A stretch of 64,000 bases of DNA, from positions 18,186,414 to 18,250,413 of the forward strand of contig OZ026835.1 in NCBI GenBank assembly GCA_964023205.1, in the 5' to 3' direction. The notes below the pieces were generated by a model. It ran no database searches. It saw only the letters and a list, made by a program, of their open reading frames with translations, and had not been told where the DNA came from. A program made the translations under genes and the position numbers. Positions 11,971-20,585 of the stretch are shown here, piece after piece (position 1 is the first letter of the stretch; every line of letters begins with the position of its first letter). Source of the stretch: Lutraria lutraria (Eukaryota > Mollusca > Bivalvia > Venerida > Mactridae).

Positions 11971-12378
11971 CTCCGCGACCAAATTAAAATATTAATTAAA
12001 TTCAATGAGTACCGTTTTCAATTTCATACTGATCTTACTTCCGTTCGTACTCCCGTTCGTACTCTCTCAAAGTGTGGTTGAACTTTCACATAGGATGTCC
12101 AAAAGTGTTTTGACAGTTGGGTGGTCCTTGTTTTCTGACCAATGGGAACTAAGTTAGAGTTTTAATTAACCAATCACTAATGGCTTACGCAACATTGTGC
12201 AACTGATCTTTCTTTAATGCCATATTGCTTTCGTCTTGCCAAAAGTGAACGGTTATGTTGATAAATATATTCTAAAATTACTTATTAATTATTAGACAAC
12301 TGTCTCTATATGATCAGTTCACCACAACAATCAAATACTATCAAGTGCAAACTATCCATCTGAACATACATACAAATG

Positions 12379-12395
12379 CACGTGCACATCACGTG
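12379..12395. promoter_or_regulatory. Paired E-boxes (CACGTG x2) in the LTR
   Basis: Two palindromic CACGTG hexamers spaced 11 bp start to start, one DNA turn. They are repeated in the 5' LTR at 21063-21068 and 21074-21079. CACGTG is the known site of bHLH-zip proteins such as MYC/MAX, so host-factor control of the LTR is plausible but untested. Confidence 0.4.
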
Positions 12396-12509
12396 CATAA
12401 ACTAATTGGTATGCTTCTCTATCAAGTATGCACTTATAGTCATTTAATTATCAATCAATTCATCAATTATATTTACATATAAAAACATGTATGAGGCCAC
12501 TATGTTACA

Positions 12510-12524
12510 CACCTCCCCTACTTT
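12510..12524 (-). promoter_or_regulatory. Polypurine tract (plus-strand primer) of the Gypsy element
   Basis: The minus strand reads AAAGTAGGGGAGGTG directly against the 3' LTR. A purine run immediately upstream of the 3' LTR is the standard position and composition for priming plus-strand DNA. Confidence 0.85.
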
Positions 12525-12731
12525 AAGAAAATTAACTCAATTAAATTTTCTACTAAATTTTTCAAATGTCTCGTAACATAGTGTCCTCATTAATAAACAT
12601 CATAACATGAACGAAATATAGTTCAATAACAATACATTATAATGGGATACAATATTAATGTCCTATCAAGGCACATCCTTGAAATAAATTTTACTTTATA
12701 ACAGTTTTCAAAATGTTACAGCACAAAACGT

Positions 12732-12998
12732 TCACATCGTTGAGGTTCTTGAAGTGATTGTGGTTGTCGTTGTTGTTGTTGATAGTTTCGTCTTCGCGTA
12801 ACAATTGGAATTGGGTTCGTGGTTTGTCTTCACCATTGTAATGTCGTTGTTCTTATGATCGTAATAATCATCTTCATCTTCGGTATTTATATCGTTTTTA
12901 TCTTCTTTGATGCTGTTGGTAATTTTAAAGTTTCTCCAAAAGTCGTTAAATTTTTCCATTTCCATTTTCTTGGAATGTTCGTTTATCTGCATTTCCAT
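12732..12998 (-). CDS. Small acidic ORF between env and 3' LTR (possible accessory gene)
   Basis: 88 codons starting at an ATG. The N-terminus contains a MEMQINEHSKKMEMEK repeat. A DEDDYYDHKNND acidic patch follows, with a threonine run and serine-rich end. An in-frame upstream copy of the 27-bp repeat and a good splice acceptor (tattacag, near 13020) lie just upstream, so a spliced message could express it. I know no family for it. It could be a chance ORF in a repeat-rich 3' region, but its position between env and the polypurine tract is where accessory genes of env-bearing retroelements occur. The sequence is unbroken in an otherwise intact young element. Confidence 0.4.
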   Translation of the reverse strand: MEMQINEHSKKMEMEKFNDFWRNFKITNSIKEDKNDINTEDEDDYYDHKNNDITMVKTNHEPNSNCYAKTKLSTTTTTTTITSRTSTM

Positions 12999-13058
12999 TT
13001 TCTTAGAATGTTCGTTTATCTGTAATATATTCGTATTTGTACTAAATTTGATTAAACC

Positions 13059-13200
13059 TAATTATCTTCTGCCACATAAGGAGCACGCCTCTTGAGGAGT
13101 ATATCTCCGTGGACTTTATTTTCTGTATTAAAACTTAACTTAAATTATCTTCTGCCACATAAGGGGTACGCCTCTTGAGGAGTATATCCCCGTGGACTTT
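13059..13200 (-). repeat. Duplicated ~58-bp structured motif in the region after env
   Basis: Two copies (13059-13116 and 13143-13200) differ at three positions. Each folds on the minus strand as CCAC-GGGG-ATA-TAC ... GTA-CCCC-TTAT-GTGG (copy at 13155-13195). In the other copy (13072-13112) GGGG/CCCC is GGAG/CTCC, which keeps the pairing. The third difference changes an A-T pair to a G-T wobble. All three changes respect the stem. Duplicated hairpins between env and the 3' LTR are known in some simple retroviruses as RNA export elements; that role here is inference. Confidence 0.7.
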
Positions 13201-13289
13201 TGTATCCTACACAATAATAATTATAGTTAAAATATATGATACACATACTAATGATTATGTACAAATGTTGTGCACTTAGAGTTCATCAT

Positions 13290-15269
13290 TCATTTCATTA
13301 ACGCCTCAAATACGGAAGACATCTTTCTTCCATCATGGTCGCCTGATGCGGAAGCTAACCGCTTCTCGGGATTAATAACAACGTCCCCATCATCTTTGGA
13401 TGACATCGGCACCACAACATCAGGAGGCTCCTGATCCTCAGCAATCTCATCATTACAACACTTAGCCAACCAATGAGTTAAATGTTTATATAACTTACGT
13501 TTAAAACAACAAATACAAATGAAGCCTAAAGCGACAATAACCCCAATAATAATAGCAATATATGTCCCAACAGACATCGTATGAGATTCTACTTCGATTT
13601 TTCCATATTTACCAACATGGTATATGAATGAAGGCATGGGTATTTCTTTCAAGTGACTCAGTTCTTCTGGCAACTCTAATTTTGTTGTATTAGGAAACAT
13701 TTTAGTGAAATTATGCCATACCCCTACCTTAGACAAAATATGATCCCTTATGACAGGTCTTAATGGATCAGGTTTATCAAACATAACCTCATGGCGATAA
13801 GGTGATATTAATTCAAAGTAATCACTTGACGCCGTACAACCAGGGTTCAAACTTATTATATCTATAGGGGGATGTACAGTGACATCAGTTACATTGTTTT
13901 GACAAACTATGGTAATTTTCAATTGATCATAGGTCCCAATTACCCAAGTCTTAGAATGCAAATACTCTGCGTATGGTAATTGAGTGTTTAACATTACAAC
14001 ACTTTTGCAATACAATCGGATATTATCTTCTCGTTTTAAAAATAAAGCAATGACACATGATTTACTCCAGTTTACGGGATAACTTACGGTATTGCTGCTA
14101 CAGAATCCTAATCTTTTATCATTACATTGATTGTATTCATGATTATCCAGTAATACATATCGTGTTCTCATTCGATCTATCATGAATGCCCTTGTCTCAA
14201 TTGTGTATCTAGCCATCATTTTATGCGGCTTACCATTAATTAAAGTTACATTTTTCAATGGCATGGGTAGACTAGTTACTTTGTAAAGTTCGTAAGTTTT
14301 ACGGATATCTATTAACGGAACAGATAAGATTATCATTATCTTGCTTCCCTTAAGGTATACATCACAATGAAGCGTATTATAGAAGTACCAGATGTTTGTT
14401 TTCGGGCTTGTAGGTAATTTCATTGTTCCAGGTAATTTATCTTCGATCTCGAACAATAGCTGTTTTAAATCTTTAGGTGATATAGTACTAGGTGTTAATT
14501 TATTGATAGATAACATACTTAGTTCATTTCTCAAATTCCCTAAGTAAAACAATGCATCCTGACTCATTTCTTTTATTTCATCCATGATTAATTTAAACTG
14601 TAAGAATGTACTCAAGAACTGTTCTAAGTTTGTTATTTCTTTAACAAGTTCTTCTTTAATTTCCCTAATTTTTGTATCCAACTTCGTCATTGATCTCACT
14701 AAATCTATTATTGTCCTACGATTCTCTGAAATTTGAATTCTTGATATATTCAATAGTGTTATACTTTCATTTAGATCATGTATTATTTTATCCTGATTTT
14801 CAGCTAAAATTTCTACATTTCTATTTATGTTTTCTACATCACTTTCAGTTAAAGTACCAAATAAAAATGAAGATATTCGTCCAACTACTGGTAGTAATGA
14901 ACGTTTTGACATATTTGTGTGCGATCCCATTGATCTGTAATCATCAAGACTATTCCTCATGTTTGTTATTGTGTCAAAGATAATGTCAACCTCTTTATTT
15001 AAACTGACAAATGTGTAAACATAACCTGATTTATTGTCTTTTCGATAGTAATCAGTAATACCCTTTAAGATTTCATTAGTGGAACGTAAGTCATCTTCAA
15101 TTTTATCCAAGAAAATCTCATACGGTCTCAAGTCATGTATAAACGTAATTAACCATTTAGAATTACTAATCATGTTTTCATTTGTTTTGTCAAATATTAC
15201 ATTTTCACTCATCCTAAATGCACAGGTTTGGCTAATGTATATAATGAAAAAGATGCTTTTAAAATCCAT
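13290..15269 (-). CDS. env: Envelope glycoprotein (baculovirus F / errantivirus type) of the Gypsy element
   Basis: 659 aa from the ATG at 15269, which sits in a strong GCCATGG context. The frame stays open upstream, but only through a splice acceptor. A hydrophobic signal sequence (residues 1-17) comes first. A basic cleavage site (NMSKR, about residue 123) is followed at once by a hydrophobic stretch and SSFLFGTLTESDVENIN, the arrangement of the F-protein fusion peptide. Long heptad-rich helices, cysteines and N-glycosylation sequons follow. One membrane span lies at about 567-589 with a 70-residue cytoplasmic tail. It would drive membrane fusion, allowing spread between cells. It begins about 110 bp after the pol stop. 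The F-like assignment rests on motif order; length is normal for the family. Confidence 0.9.
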   Translation of the reverse strand: MDFKSIFFIIYISQTCAFRMSENVIFDKTNENMISNSKWLITFIHDLRPYEIFLDKIEDDLRSTNEILKGITDYYRKDNKSGYVYTFVSLNKEVDIIFDTITNMRNSLDDYRSMGSHTNMSKRSLLPVVGRISSFLFGTLTESDVENINRNVEILAENQDKIIHDLNESITLLNISRIQISENRRTIIDLVRSMTKLDTKIREIKEELVKEITNLEQFLSTFLQFKLIMDEIKEMSQDALFYLGNLRNELSMLSINKLTPSTISPKDLKQLLFEIEDKLPGTMKLPTSPKTNIWYFYNTLHCDVYLKGSKIMIILSVPLIDIRKTYELYKVTSLPMPLKNVTLINGKPHKMMARYTIETRAFMIDRMRTRYVLLDNHEYNQCNDKRLGFCSSNTVSYPVNWSKSCVIALFLKREDNIRLYCKSVVMLNTQLPYAEYLHSKTWVIGTYDQLKITIVCQNNVTDVTVHPPIDIISLNPGCTASSDYFELISPYRHEVMFDKPDPLRPVIRDHILSKVGVWHNFTKMFPNTTKLELPEELSHLKEIPMPSFIYHVGKYGKIEVESHTMSVGTYIAIIIGVIVALGFICICCFKRKLYKHLTHWLAKCCNDEIAEDQEPPDVVVPMSSKDDGDVVINPEKRLASASGDHDGRKMSSVFEALMK

Positions 15270-15292
15270 GGCGTAACTAAATGTTGCGCAAT

Positions 15293-15308
15293 CCTGAAAT
15301 GATAACAA
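15293..15308 (-). promoter_or_regulatory. Splice acceptor for the env subgenomic mRNA
   Basis: The minus strand reads ttgttatcatttcag with the exon starting at 15293, 25 bp before the env ATG. A T-rich tract and AG directly in front of env match how env is made by splicing in insect errantiviruses. A candidate donor, TTAGTTG/GTAATT, lies in the leader just before the gag ATG (GT at 20373-20372). The pairing of donor and acceptor is inference. Confidence 0.6.
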
Positions 15309-15382
15309 TCAAAAAGTTACAGGAAGTAAGGACATAATTAGATATGTATTATTTACAACCTTACTCCTAAACAATTAAAGCC

Positions 15383-18300
15383 TTAAAACAAATCCGAAAG
15401 TGCCTTGAAAAGATTTCGCATCTTAACATTTTTATCTTTCCCAGACACCTTCTTAACGTTTTTCTTAGTCTTAACTTTGTTGCGAGGCACATTAACCTCA
15501 TCAACTAACATAGCATTGTCTGACGTACCAACGTCAGTTGAATAACTCGATTGGTTAAATTCGGACTTAAGTGACCTAACAGATGTAATTGATTCATTGT
15601 CTGAACTATGGTCAATCATTGATTCAGAACTCGCAGGTGTATGGGAATCATCTGAGTGAAAGTTCGTCTGATTCCTTGACTTTATCCTCTTAGCTAATTC
15701 CATCAAAGGGATATTTTCTTCATCTTCTGAATTGTCTCGTTCCCTTTGATACCGTTTAGCCAAGGAGGCTAGTGGTATTTCCTCATCTGAGTCTGACATG
15801 GATTCAGAGTCTGATATTTCTGGTGGAATAACATATTGGGTTTTTCTCAGTGGCCTACCATCTTTTTGTGTTGGTATTTCCCATTCATCTATATTGGCGG
15901 ATCTCAACATCTCGGCATGAACTCTACTCGTTGATCCATCTAATTGGTTTTTAATTACATATGATCTCGGTCCAGTTTTCTCTATTATACGGTAGTAAGG
16001 CTTCCATTTGATATCTAGTTTACCTTTCCTCTGATTATTCTTGTAATATACCGGGTCATTGACTTCAAAATCAATTTGTTTGGTACCTCTATCTGCGTAT
16101 TTTGCTTGTCTCTTTTTCGCTTTCTTCAAATGCCTTCTTACCAGTTGGAATGTCTTGTGTTGTTCCTGTAAAGCTATTTGGTGCAATTCTTCACCTTGAT
16201 ATTTTCTTCTAGGTTTCATAAGATTATCTACAGGTAATACTACATCTCTATTGTAAAGTAAGAAGAATGGTGAGAATTTTGAAGATTCACTAATACTAAA
16301 TCTAATAGCCGCTAAAGCTTGAGAAAGATTGAGATCCCAAAGTTGTTGATTTTCAGTTAAACGTTTTGCTAATACATCATGCAAAGTTCTATGGAACCTT
16401 TCTACTTTGGCATTACTTTGAGGGTGATAGACACTAGTTAATACATGGTCAATTCCCAACTGACTCATGGTCTCTCTAACTACCCTATTTACATTCTCAG
16501 TACCATTATCTGAAACTATCTGTAATGGACATCCAAATCTAGGAAATATTTCTTCAATCAAAAGATGTGCTACAGTATCGGCGGTTTTATCAGGAACTGC
16601 AAATGCTTCTGGCCATCCACTAAACCAATCAACAAAAGCTATGATGTACTTGTTACCAGACAAAGATTTTGGATATGGTCCAGACAAATCAAGACTTAAC
16701 TTAGCCATTGGGTAGGGTGGAATGTCAGTTTCTAGTAAGGGCTGACGAATCTTCTGTAATGATCTAGTTTGACATACAGTACATGTTGATATGTAACTAT
16801 GAATTTCTTTGAAAAGGTTAGGCCAAAAATATTTACGTTTAATAGAATCATAGGTTTTCTGAATTCCCATATGTCCGTTCTCATCATGGTATTGTTTAAT
16901 CACCAATGCCTTAAGGTGACTGGGTACATACAATCTTAATACTGCTTCACCGTCTGGGTCACCTATATAGTACAATACTTCATCTATGGCAATGTATTTT
17001 CTTTGAATATCCTTAGAAGGGTTCTTAGCTGACAAGCTAGCTTTCAACTGATTAACTACACTATCTTTACTCTGTTCTACATTCATTTTAAACCCAGGTA
17101 ACAACCCATCAGGTTTCTTTAATGAATTATCTACCGCTAACTCACAACTAGCATAATCCTTTGGATTGAATTGTGTTGAGTCAATCACGTTGACTTCAAG
17201 AAAATTATCATTGATCCCTGGACAGTCATCTACAACAGTTTCTACACAATCTTGACTAACAATACTATCTGGTAATCTAGACAACAAATCTGCACAAGTG
17301 TTTGTATTACCAGCGATATATTCTACACTACAATCATAACCAGCCATACTCAATGCCCATAACTGTATTTTCTTATTCTGCATTGGAGACTCCAGTAAGT
17401 ACTTAAGTGGCTTATGGTCTGTTTTTATTACAAACTTAGCATTGTGGAGATAAAAATCTAATTTTTGAAGTGCAAAATGAATAGCATATGCTTCTTTTTC
17501 GACTGTCGACCATTTACATTGTGACCTACTTAATTTATGAGATAGGTAGTAAATAGGCTTTTCATTTACTACATTTGGAATGAATGATTCATCTTGGCAA
17601 CTTTCTTGAGTCAGACAAGCACCAATACAAGTGTCACTTGCATCTGTGTACAAAGTATATGGTTTATTTGGATCTGGATAAGATAATAACGGAACCACAC
17701 TAAGACTATCTTTAAGGAACTGAAAAGATTTCTGATGTTCTAATGTCCACTTAAAACGAGCATGTTTTCTAGTAAGAGCTACAATGGGTTCAGCTATCTG
17801 AGAGAAATTAGGTATAAACCTTCTGTAGTAACTACACATTCCTATGAATGATCTGACTTGTCTTACACACAGTGGAGCAGGTAACGACCTAATACATTCT
17901 ACCTTTTCCTGGTCGGGTTTTACGCCATTAACATCTATGATAAAACCTAAATAACGGGTCTGAGTCTGCAAGAAACTACATTTCTTCAACTTCAGTTTCA
18001 ACCCATGACTACGTAATCTACTAAAAATGGTCTCTATATGCCTAAAATGTTCTTCTAAACTAGAGCTAAAGATAAGAATATCATCTAAGTAAGCAGTAGC
18101 GAAATCATGACAATCTTGCAAAACTACTGACATAAGTTCTTGAAAAATAGCAGGCGCATTTGAAAGACCAAACGGCATCACATTGAACTCGAATAAACCT
18201 TTTTGGCAAGCAAATGCTGTCTTTTCCCTGTCATCTGCATCCATGAGTACCTGCCAATAACCACTTTTCAAATCTAAGGATGTAAAGTACTTAGCTTCAC

Positions 18301-19510
18301 CTAACAAGGTAAGAATGTCATCAATCAAAGGGAGTGGGTACGAATTTTTCTTAGTTATCTTATTCAATTTTCTAAAATCTACACAAAAACGTTTACTATT
18401 GTCTTTCTTATTCACTATAACTACAGGGAAACTCCATGGTGATCTTGACCTTTTTATTATATCAGCATTCAGCATCTCATCTATTGCTTTATCAACAACC
18501 TGTCTATTATGTAAAGGTGTCCTATAAGGTCGTAACTTAATAGGATCATGATCTCCTGTATCTATCTTCATGGTCACTGTTTTTGTATGCCCTAAGTCTG
18601 AATCTTTATTGGCAAAAATAGTTTTGTTTTTAAGAACAATATTTTTAATGTCTTCTTTAAACTGATCAGGCACAATTAGATCATCTAAGTTTAGTTTAAG
18701 TTCTGATTTAACATCATTAATTATTGAATTTACATTTTTTAATGGTTGATCAATTTGATCAACTCTTGCTATTACAGCATGCCTTTTTATTCTTATTGTT
18801 TTGTTAGTATTATTTGTAATAATTATTGGTACACTCCTATCATGTGCTAATTTACCTATTGAATTCATTACAGTCAGACCTGGTTCGTTTGACATAAAAC
18901 TTTTGTCTATGAAAGAAACTTCGTAGTCACTGTTTGTTTTTAAATCTGGGTTACTCTTTATTTTCCCATAACAAATCTTAGCTGTTTGTGGTTTCAATAT
19001 AGTATTATATTTAATTCTCACTACTGATGAAATATGAATATCTTCTTCTAAAGGTACATAAGTGTTTTCTCCTATCCTTATACAACCTAAATCAAAATAA
19101 ATCCTAACTCCATTGTTTGATAACCAATCAGCCCCTAAAATCAAATTCCTATTAAGATTATTCACCACATAGAACAATTGTGTCATCTTGGTACCACCAA
19201 TATTGAAACACAGATCTATACAACCATCAACTTTTAACGGGTTACCCCCAGCAGTCTGAAGACTAACTTCATTATTCAGCAATTTGGGTCTACCTTTGAG
19301 TGAATTGTATATTCTGCGATTCATGAGGCAAACCTCTGCCCCCGTGTCCACAAGTGTTCTATACTTATTCTTTCCAATAGTTATCAAACATGAGCTAGGA
19401 TTCCCAGCTATGTTAATTTTGAAAGTTGGCACATTAAATTTGTCTTTTTTCTCATTCTTCACGCCGGCTTCAAAACGTGAAGAATTTATTGGTTTAAATG
19501 AGACAGTGAC
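15383..19510 (-). CDS. pol: Pol polyprotein (protease, RT, RNase H, integrase), expressed by -1 frameshift from gag
   Basis: The frame is open from 19510 and lacks an ATG at its start, in keeping with frameshift expression. Numbering from 19462, the protease LVDTGAE lies at about 39-41 and GADWL near 110. RT YLDD is near 457 and RNase H YTDAS near 604. The integrase HHCC zinc site (H..GHMG...CTVC) is near 857-895. The DDE residues are D near 923, D near 982 in VSDNGTEN and E near 1019 in NAKVERFH. A GPRSYVI motif near 1165 follows, with no chromodomain. The acidic, serine-rich tail (about 1200-1359) holds two copies of E-[E/N]-IPLxxLAKR. All catalytic residues are present and no stops interrupt it. 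It belongs to Ty3/Gypsy by PR-RT-RH-IN order. Confidence 0.95.
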   Translation of the reverse strand, partial: VTVSFKPINSSRFEAGVKNEKKDKFNVPTFKINIAGNPSSCLITIGKNKYRTLVDTGAEVCLMNRRIYNSLKGRPKLLNNEVSLQTAGGNPLKVDGCIDLCFNIGGTKMTQLFYVVNNLNRNLILGADWLSNNGVRIYFDLGCIRIGENTYVPLEEDIHISSVVRIKYNTILKPQTAKICYGKIKSNPDLKTNSDYEVSFIDKSFMSNEPGLTVMNSIGKLAHDRSVPIIITNNTNKTIRIKRHAVIARVDQIDQPLKNVNSIINDVKSELKLNLDDLIVPDQFKEDIKNIVLKNKTIFANKDSDLGHTKTVTMKIDTGDHDPIKLRPYRTPLHNRQVVDKAIDEMLNADIIKRSRSPWSFPVVIVNKKDNSKRFCVDFRKLNKITKKNSYPLPLIDDILTLLGEAKYFTSLDLKSGYWQVLMDADDREKTAFACQKGLFEFNVMPFGLSNAPAIFQELMSVVLQDCHDFATAYLDDILIFSSSLEEHFRHIETIFSRLRSHGLKLKLKKCSFLQTQTRYLGFIIDVNGVKPDQEKVECIRSLPAPLCVRQVRSFIGMCSYYRRFIPNFSQIAEPIVALTRKHARFKWTLEHQKSFQFLKDSLSVVPLLSYPDPNKPYTLYTDASDTCIGACLTQESCQDESFIPNVVNEKPIYYLSHKLSRSQCKWSTVEKEAYAIHFALQKLDFYLHNAKFVIKTDHKPLKYLLESPMQNKKIQLWALSMAGYDCSVEYIAGNTNTCADLLSRLPDSIVSQDCVETVVDDCPGINDNFLEVNVIDSTQFNPKDYASCELAVDNSLKKPDGLLPGFKMNVEQSKDSVVNQLKASLSAKNPSKDIQRKYIAIDEVLYYIGDPDGEAVLRLYVPSHLKALVIKQYHDENGHMGIQKTYDSIKRKYFWPNLFKEIHSYISTCTVCQTRSLQKIRQPLLETDIPPYPMAKLSLDLSGPYPKSLSGNKYIIAFVDWFSGWPEAFAVPDKTADTVAHLLIEEIFPRFGCPLQIVSDNGTENVNRVVRETMSQLGIDHVLTSVYHPQSNAKVERFHRTLHDVLAKRLTENQQLWDLNLSQALAAIRFSISESSKFSPFFLLYNRDVVLPVDNLMKPRRKYQGEELHQIALQEQHKTFQLVRRHLKKAKKRQAKYADRGTKQIDFEVNDPVYYKNNQRKGKLDIKWKPYYRIIEKTGPRSYVIKNQLDGSTSRVHAEMLRSANIDEWEIPTQKDGRPLRKTQYVIPPEISDSESMSDSDEEIPLASLAKRYQRERDNSEDEENIPLMELAKRIKSRNQTNFHSDDSHTPASSESMIDHSSDNESITSVRSLKSEFNQSSYSTDVGTSDNAMLVDEVNVPRNKVKTKKNVKKVSGKDKNVKMRNLFKALSDLF
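19454..19498 (-). promoter_or_regulatory. Programmed -1 ribosomal frameshift signal at the gag-pol junction
   Basis: The slippery heptamer T TTA AAC (19498-19492) is in the correct gag phase. A 6-nt spacer follows (19491-19486), whose last three bases are the gag TAA. A perfect 10-bp stem comes next (19485-19476 with 19463-19454) closing a 12-nt loop. Slipping back one base after TTTAAA enters exactly the pol frame. Heptamer, spacer length and stem match established -1 frameshift sites. I checked phase and pairing base by base. Confidence 0.9.
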
Positions 19511-20352
19511 TTACCATGTCCCAGACTTGGTTTACGATCCTTAACTGCCCTACACATTCTACTGATGTGGCCTACCTCACCACAATTCCAGCATATGATT
19601 TTTCTTTGAATTTCATTTATTGTCCTACACTTATTCGCAGTGTGACCATACTTTTTGCACTTAAAACACTTCAATTGTCTGGAGTGGTCAACCTCCATTG
19701 GTTCATGTGTATTAGATGAATTAAAAGACCTATAACCACCATCAGTTTGGTGTACCCTTTGTTTAAGATTATATTCCGTAGTAGCAATCCCCACGGCATT
19801 TTGAAGAGTGTCAGGTGACCTCCTTAGTATGGTTAATTTTAGTCCATCATTATTAAGCCCATCTACAAAATAATCAATCAATTGACGCTCAATAATGTGA
19901 CCCCCTTGTCCCCCGAATGCGATTTCCGCTAGAGACAGTAATCTTTCCGCGAATAATTGTATGTTTTCGCGTTGGCCTTGTTTCAAGGTTCTTAACAGTG
20001 ACATCGCGTGCGGCGCGTCAGTCACGTCCGAAAATCTTACAGATAACTCTTGTTTCAATTGATCCCACGTATGCCTGGGATTAGAAGCTAAATACCTTTG
20101 AATAAAACCGGACACAGCCCCCTTACTAGTTTGAAAAGCAATCATTTTAATTTTGTCTGCAGGTAGGTTAACTAGTTGGCTATATTTTTCAATCGATTTG
20201 ATCCAATTTCTAAATTCTTTAGGTTGCCCCTCAAAACTATTTACCACATGTGAAATACCCTGTGCCATGTACATGGTTGAAACATTCCTCATTTCATTTG
20301 CCACTGATCCCAACATTTCCTTAAATTCTTGTTCTGCCTGATTTTGTTCCAT
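19486..20352 (-). CDS. gag: Gag structural polyprotein of the Gypsy element
   Basis: 288 aa from the ATG at 20352; three non-ATG codons upstream are open but not needed. An N-terminal helix-rich region is followed by FEGQPKEFRNWIKSIEKY and the capsid-like core of Retrotrans_gag type. Two CCHC zinc knuckles, CFKCKKYGHTANKC and CWNCGEVGHISRMC, lie near residues 230 and 255 and should bind the RNA genome. The frame ends SHLNQ-stop within the frameshift signal, so most ribosomes make Gag and a minority Gag-Pol. The 5' leader is about 190 bp after the primer-binding site. Confidence 0.93.
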   Translation of the reverse strand: MEQNQAEQEFKEMLGSVANEMRNVSTMYMAQGISHVVNSFEGQPKEFRNWIKSIEKYSQLVNLPADKIKMIAFQTSKGAVSGFIQRYLASNPRHTWDQLKQELSVRFSDVTDAPHAMSLLRTLKQGQRENIQLFAERLLSLAEIAFGGQGGHIIERQLIDYFVDGLNNDGLKLTILRRSPDTLQNAVGIATTEYNLKQRVHQTDGGYRSFNSSNTHEPMEVDHSRQLKCFKCKKYGHTANKCRTINEIQRKIICWNCGEVGHISRMCRAVKDRKPSLGHGKSLSHLNQ

Positions 20353-20552
20353 TTTTAGCAATTAATTAATTACCAACTAATAATTAAATCGAAATTCGAA
20401 TAATCCCCCAAAAATTGTCAAAATCAAAAATTTAAATCAATCATTATCCTAATCGTGATAGGTTGGCTAAGTTATGCAACAAAAAGAAAACCAAAGAAAA
20501 TTCACCAACCTTTAGTATGACGCTTCAATCCTCCGTAGACAACCGGGTTTGA

Positions 20553-20570
20553 ATCCTGCGAACGGCACCA
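20553..20570 (-). promoter_or_regulatory. Primer-binding site
   Basis: The minus strand reads TGGTGCCGTTCGCAGGAT, beginning 15 nt inside the 5' LTR. TGG pairs with the CCA end of a tRNA. The plus strand across 20545-20570 continues as a T-arm-like GGGTTTGAATCC followed by a 7-nt acceptor strand, a discriminator A and CCA. I cannot name the tRNA. Confidence 0.85.
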
Positions 20571-20585
20571 AAACAGTATCCTACT

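Larger units (their letters stand above)
11902..12509 (-). repeat. 3' LTR of the env-bearing Gypsy element
   Basis: 608 bp, TG...CA type ends. On the minus strand an AATAAA polyadenylation signal lies near the end (11970-11965). Two CACGTG E-boxes sit 11 bp apart (12379-12384, 12390-12395). The direct repeat agtacgaacgg(g/a)agtacgaacgg and inverted CCAAT boxes are also present. It follows the polypurine tract at 12510-12524. Confidence 0.95.

Noticed and set aside
14672..14983. 103-codon plus-strand ORF
   Set aside because: Antisense of the env coding sequence.
15383..19462. Chromodomain (chromovirus) integrase
   Set aside because: After the GPRSYVI motif the tail is acidic and Ser-rich, with no chromodomain aromatic pattern.
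20521..20570. Possible tRNA gene
   Set aside because: Only a T-arm and acceptor-like half is visible, and it ends exactly at the primer-binding site of the LTR element. CCA is also not encoded in animal nuclear tRNA genes.
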